Positions 1 through 5,206 of a stretch of 5,206 bases of DNA are shown here, one piece after another. This DNA is from an uncultured Eggerthellaceae bacterium (lineage in GTDB: Bacteria; Actinomycetota; Coriobacteriia; Coriobacteriales; Eggerthellaceae), in NCBI GenBank assembly GCA_902497215.1, contig CABVEH010000103.1:1-5206 (forward strand), written 5' to 3'. Made by a program: the position numbers and the translations under genes. Positions within the stretch are counted from its first letter, which is position 1; the number at the start of each line of letters is the position of its first letter. The notes beneath the pieces are model-generated. The model was not told the DNA's origin. It saw only the letters and a list, made by a program, of their open reading frames with translations, and ran no database searches.

Positions 1-1
1 C

Positions 2-808
2 CCCGCCGCGACCTTGGACGTGACGTCGCTCTGCCTGTCGACGTTCGGGTTCGGCGGAGTGCTGCTGTCGTTCACGGCAGCAGCGAACATGCCGCTGGGC
101 GAACCTTTGGTGTGGGCGCCCTTGGTGGTGGGCGCATTGTGCCTGGTGTTCTTCGTGCGCAGGCAGAAGGGTTTGACGCTCCCGCTGGTGGACCTGCGCA
201 TCTTCGATTTCAAGGGCTACCGCGCGAACCTGGTATCGCAGTGCTTCCTTTACGGATGCTTCGTGGGCATGACCCTGATAATCCCGCTGACGGTGGTGGA
301 GGCCGCGGGCTACACCACCTTCGATGCCGGGCTGGTGCTGTTCCCCGGCGCATTGGCCGCGCTGGTGTTCGAGCCTGGGGCCGGCTGGCTTTCCGACAGG
401 TTCGGGACCAGGCGCGTGGCCATAGCTGGAGGCGTGATGCTGTCGCTGGGCGCGGTGACCATAGCGTTCGTGCCCGTGTCGGCGCCGCTATGGGTGTTCG
501 CCGCGTGCCAGGCGGTGCGGTGCATGGGGCTGACCACCTTGATTCCTTCCACCACCGCAGCAGCCTTGGGCCCGCTTGGGAAGGCAGGCATAACCACCGA
601 CGGCTCGGCGACCTTGATCATGTGCCGCCAGATATCGGCCGCGCTGGCCACCGCCGTGATGGTATTCCTGCTGAAGCTGTTCACCACTCCCGAGACTCCC
701 GTGCTGGGCTATTCGGTGGCGCTGGGGTTCAGCGGCATGCTCGCGCTGCTGTGCCTTCTGTGCGTGGTCCTTTTCGTGCACGACGGGAAAGGGGAGTCCG
801 ATGGCTGA
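2..808 (+). CDS. MFS efflux transporter, DHA2 type, C-terminal half (5' end outside window)
   Basis: This is the C-terminal part of a proton-coupled exporter of the major facilitator superfamily, acting in the cytoplasmic membrane. The frame is open from base 2, so the TTG at 14 is an internal Leu codon and not the start; 268 codons are visible. About eight hydrophobic segments can be read (visible residues about 9-27, 36-52, 75-98, 106-123, 138-156, 162-182, 211-224, 232-258), matching helices 7-14 of the 14-helix DHA2 (EmrB/QacA) subfamily, whose members are about 450-550 residues long. A cytoplasmic loop with the motif-A-like signature GWLSDRFGTRR lies at visible residues 128-138, and a basic loop (RRQKG) precedes PLVDLRIFDF, typical of the DHA2 mid-region. 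The substrate cannot be told. The stop at 806-808 overlaps the next gene, suggesting one transcript. The family call is secure; the exact subfamily is less so. Confidence 0.9.
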   Translation, partial: PAATLDVTSLCLSTFGFGGVLLSFTAAANMPLGEPLVWAPLVVGALCLVFFVRRQKGLTLPLVDLRIFDFKGYRANLVSQCFLYGCFVGMTLIIPLTVVEAAGYTTFDAGLVLFPGALAALVFEPGAGWLSDRFGTRRVAIAGGVMLSLGAVTIAFVPVSAPLWVFAACQAVRCMGLTTLIPSTTAAALGPLGKAGITTDGSATLIMCRQISAALATAVMVFLLKLFTTPETPVLGYSVALGFSGMLALLCLLCVVLFVHDGKGESDG

Positions 809-1289
809 CGGACGGCGCAAAGGGACGCGATGCGCGGTATGCGTCATGTGCGGCCGCTGCTTCGAGGACGATGCGCCGGATTCGGGCGCACGGCCCGTCA
901 AGTGGACCGGGACCCGCTGCGACGTGTGCGTCAGCTGCGGGAAGTGTGCTGAGGCCTGGGGCCTTGTGGGGGCTGATGCCTCCGATGCCGATTCGGGTCC
1001 GACCAACTGGGCCGACGCCTTCAAGGTGATGGACACGGGAAGCGCCGGGGCGCCCCCACCGGTGACGGGCGCGCCAGGCATGGGCGGCTCGCAAGACGAT
1101 GCGGGCGGCCCTGCAGCATCCGCAAAGCCGTCGAGCTTCGCCTGCCTGAAGAGAGGGGCCGACGGCGAGGGCCCGGACACTTCGACCGGGGCCACCCCAG
1201 GCGTGTCCAGCGCCTGCAAGGAGCACGGGTTCGACGACATGGAGAAACTGATCGACAAGCTGGGAATCAAGCCACCGGGAGTTGCGTGA
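801..1289 (+). CDS. Small protein with two CxxCxxCxxC clusters, unknown function
   Basis: I do not recognise this 162-residue protein. Its N-terminus carries two similar segments, GTRCAVCVMCGRC (residues 8-20) and GTRCDVCVSCGKC (37-49). Cysteines fall at 11, 14, 17, 20 and at 40, 43, 46, 49, a spacing suited to binding Fe-S clusters or zinc. It differs from classical ferredoxins, which have CxxCxxCxxxCP. Residues about 55-135 are rich in Ala, Gly, Pro, Ser and Asp and probably disordered. The end (FDDMEKLIDKLGIKP, 144-158) looks like a short amphipathic helix. Two more Cys, 115 and 139, are isolated. No signal peptide or membrane segment is seen. The ATG at 801 has GGGGAG at 791-796 and overlaps the transporter stop by 8 bases, implying translational coupling. 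An electron-transfer or metal-binding role is inference only. Confidence 0.7.
   Translation: MADGRRKGTRCAVCVMCGRCFEDDAPDSGARPVKWTGTRCDVCVSCGKCAEAWGLVGADASDADSGPTNWADAFKVMDTGSAGAPPPVTGAPGMGGSQDDAGGPAASAKPSSFACLKRGADGEGPDTSTGATPGVSSACKEHGFDDMEKLIDKLGIKPPGVA
822..947 (+). repeat. Diverged in-frame duplication of a 13-codon Cys motif
   Basis: Codons 8-20 (822-860) and 37-49 (909-947) of the small Cys protein encode near-copies, GTRC-x-VCV-x-CG-x-C, spaced exactly 29 codons (87 bases) apart. The DNA is also visibly similar but has diverged at third positions, so this is an old internal duplication under protein-level constraint, not a recent slippage event. Confidence 0.75.
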
Positions 1290-1290
1290 G

Positions 1291-1378
1291 GGGAGGTGAC
1301 ACTGCTCGGGTCTTTTGTCACATTTGCCCGCCCCCTGACGGGCAAATGTGACAAAAGACCCGAGCAGTGTCACCTCCC
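1291..1378. repeat. Perfect 40-bp inverted repeat with 8-base loop
   Basis: The left arm, 1291-1330, is the exact reverse complement of the right arm, 1339-1378; the loop is CCCCCTGA (1331-1338). Pairing stops at 1290/1379 (G-A). The repeat begins one base after the stop codon of the small Cys gene and ends 23 bases before the AGGAGG of the ATPase gene. As RNA it would form an 80-nucleotide duplex, likely to end or attenuate transcription or be cut by RNase III. It is not a textbook intrinsic terminator: no T-tract follows the right arm, and the T-run (1313-1316) and A-run (1353-1356) sit inside the stem in the opposite polarity to a terminator. No target-site duplication is visible at its ends. 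A dispersed palindromic repeat or MITE-like element is the alternative reading. Confidence 0.95.
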
Positions 1379-1401
1379 ATCCGACATCCGAAGGGAGAGC
1401 T

Positions 1402-1407
1402 AGGAGG
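1402..1407 (+). promoter_or_regulatory. Ribosome binding site deciding the ATPase start
   Basis: AGGAGG lies 5 bases before the ATG at 1413, an ideal Shine-Dalgarno site supporting that start. A second ATG in frame at 1428 (residue 6) is also preceded at good distance by AAGGAG (1416-1421), so a protein shorter by five residues is possible. Confidence 0.75.
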
Positions 1408-1412
1408 CTTTC

Positions 1413-3173
1413 ATGAAGGAGACGTTCATGGCAAGCGTGGGGCTCGCGCTTAAGGAGCGCGAGCTGGAAGACCTTCTCGCTGCCCGCAACAACGATTACG
1501 ACTACACGGTGAAGGTGGTGCGCGCAGGCGGCGACGGCGAGGCGCTGTTCGGCAAGATAGTTCGCGACTCCTACGCGGACAACTGCCGTGACCCGGAACT
1601 TCGCGGAAGCTTGCTGACCGTGGGAGGCTACGACCTGTCGCTTCTCCACGATGCGGCGAAGTCCATCGCTTCCGGGCGCTACGACACGGGCGACCGCGAC
1701 TCCGACCAGCGCGTGGTGGGCATGGTGTTCTGCGACTTCGGCGACGACGCCTTCAGCCTGCTCGCTCGCTACATGCCCTATTCCGCATGCTTCTACGACG
1801 TGGAAGCGCGGCAGCTGACCGCCGCATGCGGGCGCAGCCTGGGCGAGCGCGAGAGCTACTCCAACCTGTTCTACGGCACCGCCGAAGGCGGGGGAGTGGC
1901 GTTCTCGAACGACGAGGCGACGCTGCAGGCCGTTCTCCGACAGGCAGGCGGGGGCGAAGTTCTGCCCGTTGCCCCCAACTCGTGCTATTCCGAAGGCGTC
2001 TTCCGCTCGTACCAGGAGGCCGAGTATTCCGCCACCGACCAGGACGGCATCCGCGCCGACTACACGAACGCCCGCGGCATCATCGAGCTGGTGAACGGCA
2101 TGCTGGAACGCGCGGCCGACGGCTCGCTGCGCCAGACCATCGGGCGTCTGTTCGACGAGTACTTCGACTCCGACGAGGCACGCCGCCGCATCGAGGAGTT
2201 CGCGCGGGACGGCATGGAGGGCCAGGTGCAGACCGAGCTGCGCAGACTGGCGAAGGACAGGCTGGACGAGCTGTGCGCCGACACCCAGGTTGACGCCAGC
2301 CTGCAGCAGCGTTACAAGCAGGTGCTCGACGACTTCATCGGGCGCGAGGCCGTGCCGCATTACAATGTCGTGAACATCGACGGCATGGAAAAGGCCACCA
2401 CGGGATGCGCCTACTACCACGAGAAGTTCGAGCAGGTTCTCACCCAGGTGCAGTTGGACGAGCCGGTCATGCTGATCGGCCCCGCCGGATCGGGCAAGAA
2501 CTTCGCGGTGGCCCAGATCGCAGAAGGGCTGGGCCTTCCCATGCATTACACGAACAACGCGTCAAACGAGTTCAAGCTGACCGGGTTCATCGACGCCGGC
2601 GGCTCCTACCGTGACACCGAGTTCTACAAGGCGTTCAAGAACGGCGGCGTGTTCTTCCTCGACGAGATCGACAACTCCGACCCGTCTGCGCTGATCGTCA
2701 TCAACTCGGCGCTTGCGAACGGCTACATGGCCTTCCCGCACGAGACCATCGAACGTCATTCCGACTTCCGCTGCGTGGCGGCCGCCAACACGTGGGGCGC
2801 GGGTTCGAACCTGCAGTACGTGGGCCGAAACGTGCTGGACGGCGCCACCCTCGACCGGTTCGACATGGTGTTCTTCGACTACGACAGGAAGCTGGAGCGG
2901 GCGCTGTACCCCTCCGACGACCTGCTGGAGTTCATGTGGGCCGTGCGCGACGCCACCGACCGCTGCCGCATCCCGCACATAGTATCCACGCGCGCCATCG
3001 CCAAATGCTACAAGAAGGAGAAGTATGGCATGGACACGGAGACCATCCTGCGCACCAACGTGGTGCGGGGGCTCGCCCAGGACGACCTTAACATGATAGT
3101 AGGCGCCGTGCGCGACGTTCCCGACGACAACCCCTACCTTGCTGCGCTGAAGACGATCCGGGTCACGCGGTAA
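1413..3173 (+). CDS. CobS/MoxR-like AAA+ ATPase with a GATase-II-like N-terminal region
   Basis: A 586-residue cytosolic protein. The C-terminal half is an AAA+ module of the AAA_5 (MoxR/CobS) type: Walker A GPAGSGKN at 356-363 (Lys362, with Asn where Ser/Thr is usual), Walker B VFFLDE at 413-418 (Asp417, Glu418), sensor-1 Asn459 in AAANTWG, and the LDRFD block with Arg482 as a candidate arginine finger. Such ATPases remodel or load partner proteins, often with a vWA-domain partner. Residues about 218-314 are charged and helical, a likely linker or oligomerisation segment. Residues about 60-200 show a pattern I associate with class II glutamine amidotransferases (FYDVEARQLTAACGR at 127-141, GGGVAFSNDEA at 159-169, VLPVAPNSCY at 183-192), but the N-terminal nucleophilic Cys is absent. 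The ATPase call is strong; the N-terminal fold is tentative. It probably shares a transcript with the next gene, 29 bases downstream. Confidence 0.93.
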   Translation: MKETFMASVGLALKERELEDLLAARNNDYDYTVKVVRAGGDGEALFGKIVRDSYADNCRDPELRGSLLTVGGYDLSLLHDAAKSIASGRYDTGDRDSDQRVVGMVFCDFGDDAFSLLARYMPYSACFYDVEARQLTAACGRSLGERESYSNLFYGTAEGGGVAFSNDEATLQAVLRQAGGGEVLPVAPNSCYSEGVFRSYQEAEYSATDQDGIRADYTNARGIIELVNGMLERAADGSLRQTIGRLFDEYFDSDEARRRIEEFARDGMEGQVQTELRRLAKDRLDELCADTQVDASLQQRYKQVLDDFIGREAVPHYNVVNIDGMEKATTGCAYYHEKFEQVLTQVQLDEPVMLIGPAGSGKNFAVAQIAEGLGLPMHYTNNASNEFKLTGFIDAGGSYRDTEFYKAFKNGGVFFLDEIDNSDPSALIVINSALANGYMAFPHETIERHSDFRCVAAANTWGAGSNLQYVGRNVLDGATLDRFDMVFFDYDRKLERALYPSDDLLEFMWAVRDATDRCRIPHIVSTRAIAKCYKKEKYGMDTETILRTNVVRGLAQDDLNMIVGAVRDVPDDNPYLAALKTIRVTR

Positions 3174-3202
3174 CGCGCGGGCTGCTGGGCGGCGAGGCTG
3201 CA

Positions 3203-4210
3203 ATGCGAGGCTGGGACTACAGGACCTACTGGAAGGGCGAGAACCTGGTCCGCCGCTTCACGTTCGACTCGCTGGAGGACTACCTGGCCTACTTGGAGGG
3301 CGCGCAGGTGCAGGATGCGTTCGCGGGCGGCGCCGCGTCCGAGCTTGGAAGCGCGGAATTCACGGGAACGGACAGCCTTCAGCAGGCCATCGAGCTTGCG
3401 CGGTACGGCTGGCACGAAGGCTTCGGGAAGCTGGTGCACCTGACCGAGACGGTTAAGCGCGCCATGGACTACTCGCCGCAGGTGCACAGCACGTTCCACG
3501 ACTACGTGGGGTTCGCGCCGGACGTGAAGGCTTACATGGAGGGCAGCCCGCTTTCCATGATCAACGCCCCCGTGGTGCAGAAGCCGCACATAAGCGTGTA
3601 CATGAACACCTCCATCGACGGGTTCGTCGACGAGGCGGACGTTTACCGGCGCGGGGCTGCGGTGCTGGCCATCGCCGAGGTGGTCGAGGCGTGCGGGATC
3701 ATGGTGGACCTGCACCTGTTCGAGATGTCGTTCATAGACAAGGACGTGATGCTGGCCGAGTTCGCCGTGAAGGCCCGCGACGAGAGGGTGAACCTCGCGA
3801 AGCTTCACTTCCCGTTGTGCCATCCGTCGTGGATCCGCCGCCTGAACTTCCGCCTCATCGAGACGATGCCGAACGTGACGCAGGCGTGGGCGGGGTCGTA
3901 CGGCATCCCTGCCGAGCGCAGGATGATGGAAAGCGTGCTCGAACTTGCAGAGGGCGACGTGCTGGTGCCCACGTTGGACGAGATGAAGAAATCGTGCCAA
4001 GGGGCGTTCGCTTTCGACACATCGGATGCGAAGGCTGGCCTCGTGGGGAACGCAAACGGCCAAGGCGCGTCGTTGGATGCGTCCCGACGAAAAACCCATC
4101 CTGCCGGGTCCGAAGAAGCCGAGGTCGTGGCCGTGGCGCGGCTGATCGCCGACGCAATCAACCCGGCGCTTCCCGACGACAAGAAGCTCGCCTTCAAGGC
4201 TCGGTCGTGA
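3203..4210 (+). CDS. DUF7192-like protein with a vWA-like core
   Basis: A 335-residue protein of unknown function. Its pattern matches proteins I know as the DUF7192 family, common in phages and integrated elements: an N-terminal FDSLEDYLAYLEG segment, a GW-x-EG signature (residues 69-73), then a hydrophobic strand followed by RRGAAVLAIAEVVEACG (149-165) and a conserved HPSWIRRLNFR block (207-217). The strand ISVYMNTSID (130-139), followed by a helix and a second strand, resembles the opening of a von Willebrand A domain; the metal motif DxSxS would read NTSID, so the site is degraded. Residues about 265-310 look disordered, and a short helix ends the protein. The ATG at 3203 has a weak GGCGAGG at 3191-3197. 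Its position directly behind a CobS/MoxR-type ATPase suggests it is the partner or adaptor of that ATPase; this is inference. The family assignment is from memory of the motif pattern and untested. Confidence 0.8.
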   Translation: MRGWDYRTYWKGENLVRRFTFDSLEDYLAYLEGAQVQDAFAGGAASELGSAEFTGTDSLQQAIELARYGWHEGFGKLVHLTETVKRAMDYSPQVHSTFHDYVGFAPDVKAYMEGSPLSMINAPVVQKPHISVYMNTSIDGFVDEADVYRRGAAVLAIAEVVEACGIMVDLHLFEMSFIDKDVMLAEFAVKARDERVNLAKLHFPLCHPSWIRRLNFRLIETMPNVTQAWAGSYGIPAERRMMESVLELAEGDVLVPTLDEMKKSCQGAFAFDTSDAKAGLVGNANGQGASLDASRRKTHPAGSEEAEVVAVARLIADAINPALPDDKKLAFKARS

Positions 4211-4269
4211 AGGGAGGCAGATGGGACAAAGCTAGCTACATGTTCGACGCGCTTTCGGGACGGTCCTAA
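4207..4269 (+). other. Possible 20-codon leader or mini-ORF (GTGA overlap)
   Basis: A GTG at 4207 overlaps the TGA of the preceding gene and opens a 20-codon frame ending at TAA 4267-4269. A strong purine run, AGGGAGG (4211-4217), lies just inside it and precedes an ATG at 4221 by three bases, but that ATG reads only four codons before TAG. The purine run could therefore be the remnant of a lost start. There is no homology argument for a product, so it is listed only as a possible leader or decay product in the 116-base gap. Confidence 0.2.
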
Positions 4270-4314
4270 AAGCGCACCGCAGTTCGATTCTTGGAACCCA
4301 TTCAGACGCATGAC

Positions 4315-4321
4315 AGAGGAG
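4315..4321 (+). promoter_or_regulatory. Ribosome binding site of the isomerase-like gene
   Basis: AGAGGAG lies 5 bases before the ATG at 4327 and fixes the start of the last reading frame, which has no stop within the window. Confidence 0.75.
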
Positions 4322-4326
4322 AAAAC

Positions 4327-5206
4327 ATGCCAATCCGCACAGTTCACGACGTGAAGCTCAACGTCAAGCCGATCTTCTTCAGCATGGAGCACAAGTACTA
4401 CTACGAAGGCCCCTGCCGCATGGCTTCGGGCGAGGCGTTGGAGCCCGGCTTCGACGTCATCATCAACGGGAAAATATACAAGGGCTTCCAGCAGGCCATC
4501 GACTTCAACCTGCGCAACGACGACAGGTTCGAGGTGCTGGAACCCGTGGTGGTGAAGTCCACCGACGACTGGGACATCAAGGAGGAGTGGTTCGCCGAGA
4601 TGCTGGCCGACGACCAGGTGGCCGACTTCTACCTGATCAACACCGCGTTCGGCACGAACACCCTGATAGAGGAATTCGTGCTGCGCACGAGCAAGCCCGT
4701 GGCCGCCAACCCGTTCAAGATGTTCGGCCAGCTGTGCTTCGGGTCATCCGTGCGCCGCGGCGCCGACATCGTGTTCGCGCTGGACTGGAACGAGCTGAAG
4801 CGCAAGATGCTGGACGTGCGCGCCGAGAAGTTCATGCGCGAGGCCAACATCCTGCTGGCGCCCAGGTTCGACGGCACGAAGGCCATGGTGGGAGGCACCG
4901 ACAGCTTTGACAGCCTGACGAGTGTGCGCGACAAGTGGGGGACCAACTTCCGCTTCGTCAACCTGCACGAGGTATTCGACATGATGGAGCCGCTTCCCGA
5001 GGGCGGCAACCACACCACGCCCGGGCGCGTGACCATGAACCTGACCCCCGACGAGCTGAAGTGGTGCGAGGATTTGGCCGACGAGCTTGCGAAGGGCGCG
5101 TGCGACTGCCAGGTGGAACACGACTACATCGTCAACTCGCTGAAGGCCTACAAGGTGGTCGACAAGCTGATGGACTACTACGACTGCTCGGGCTTCTCGG
5201 CCCCAT
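4327..5206 (+). CDS. Conserved hypothetical, sugar-isomerase-like fold (3' end outside window)
   Basis: The frame stays open from ATG 4327 to the right edge, giving 293 complete codons with strong coding character (NNC/NNG third positions throughout) and a good ribosome binding site. The visible protein starts MPIRTVHDVKLNVKPIFF, has a motif YYYEGPCRMASGE (about residues 24-36), then alternating strands and helices with FYLINTAFGTN, TSKPVAANPF and FRFVNLHEVFDMM. This layout, with the late helix SLKAYKVVDKLMDYYDCSGFSAP leading to a probable Cys codon (the next base is T), reminds me of the L-fucose/L-arabinose isomerase-like superfamily, in which an 'aaa-helix, then ...C' segment precedes the C-terminal domain. 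No membrane segment or signal peptide is seen. The reading frame is secure; the fold is a weak recognition and the substrate unknown. The 116-base gap before it suggests independent translation and perhaps a function unrelated to the ATPase pair. Confidence 0.85.
   Translation, partial: MPIRTVHDVKLNVKPIFFSMEHKYYYEGPCRMASGEALEPGFDVIINGKIYKGFQQAIDFNLRNDDRFEVLEPVVVKSTDDWDIKEEWFAEMLADDQVADFYLINTAFGTNTLIEEFVLRTSKPVAANPFKMFGQLCFGSSVRRGADIVFALDWNELKRKMLDVRAEKFMREANILLAPRFDGTKAMVGGTDSFDSLTSVRDKWGTNFRFVNLHEVFDMMEPLPEGGNHTTPGRVTMNLTPDELKWCEDLADELAKGACDCQVEHDYIVNSLKAYKVVDKLMDYYDCSGFSAP

Noticed and set aside
831..947. Classical 2[4Fe-4S] ferredoxin
   Set aside because: The spacing CxxCxxCxxC lacks the x3 gap and the CP that end each ferredoxin cluster motif, and the 29-residue spacing and disordered tail do not fit.
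112..1029. 305-codon plus-strand frame in another phase
   Set aside because: It overlaps the transporter and the Cys gene, is very rich in Arg, Gly and Ala, and lacks any family pattern; it is an out-of-phase shadow of real coding sequence.
1315..1343. Promoter with TTGTCA as -35 box inside the palindrome
   Set aside because: The base run about 17 positions downstream is GC-rich (ACGGGC) and nothing resembles a -10 box.
1291..1378. Ordinary rho-independent terminator
   Set aside because: No T-tract follows the stem on either strand and the stem is far longer than usual. A role in termination remains possible but the classical signature is missing.
729..2546. 605-codon open frame on the minus strand
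   Set aside because: It lies antisense to the small Cys gene and the first part of the ATPase gene and runs straight through the palindrome. Its composition (Val/Leu/Ala/His-rich, no recognisable motif) is what a GC-rich coding strand gives when read backwards.
3134..4099. 321-codon minus-strand frame
   Set aside because: It mirrors the DUF7192-type gene in antisense, is rich in Arg, His and Val without motifs, and has no convincing ribosome binding site.
1..5206. CRISPR array, tRNA, rRNA, transposase or integrase
   Set aside because: No regularly spaced direct repeats, cloverleaf sequences, or recombinase motifs were seen on either strand.

Overview
The window is G+C-rich DNA in which every supported gene lies on the + strand. 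The mix of GC-rich codons, occasional ATA and AGG codons and clear Shine-Dalgarno leaders suggests a high-GC actinobacterium, most plausibly a gut Coriobacteriia/Eggerthellaceae-type organism. That taxonomic call is inference; no rRNA or other marker gene is present.

Layout. (1) Positions 2-808 hold the C-terminal half of a 14-helix DHA2-type MFS drug/solute exporter, cut by the left edge. (2) Positions 801-1289 overlap the end of that gene by 8 bases and encode a 162-residue protein with two copies of a Cys-x2-Cys-x2-Cys-x2-Cys cluster and a long Ala/Gly/Pro-rich tail; I do not recognise it. (3) One base after its stop codon, 1291-1378 is a perfect 40-bp inverted repeat with an 8-base loop. 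It divides the window into two transcriptional neighbourhoods. (4) Positions 1413-3173 encode a CobS/MoxR-like AAA+ ATPase. Its N-terminal region looks to me like a class II glutamine-amidotransferase fold without the catalytic cysteine. (5) Positions 3203-4210 encode a DUF7192-type protein whose core resembles a vWA domain with a degraded metal site. (6) Positions 4327-5206 hold an open reading frame that runs off the right edge. Its product resembles the L-fucose/L-arabinose isomerase-like fold, weakly recognised.

How they fit together. The exporter and the small Cys protein look translationally coupled. The ATPase and the DUF7192-type protein, 29 bases apart, form the most interesting unit: a possible MoxR/CobS + vWA-like chaperone pair with an unusual N-terminal domain on the ATPase. 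Such pairs are known in metal-chelatase and protein-remodelling settings and in phage or conflict loci. Nothing in the window identifies the client or substrate. The isomerase-like gene has its own strong ribosome binding site after a 116-base gap and may be an unrelated neighbour. No tRNA, rRNA, CRISPR array, transposase or integrase was seen.
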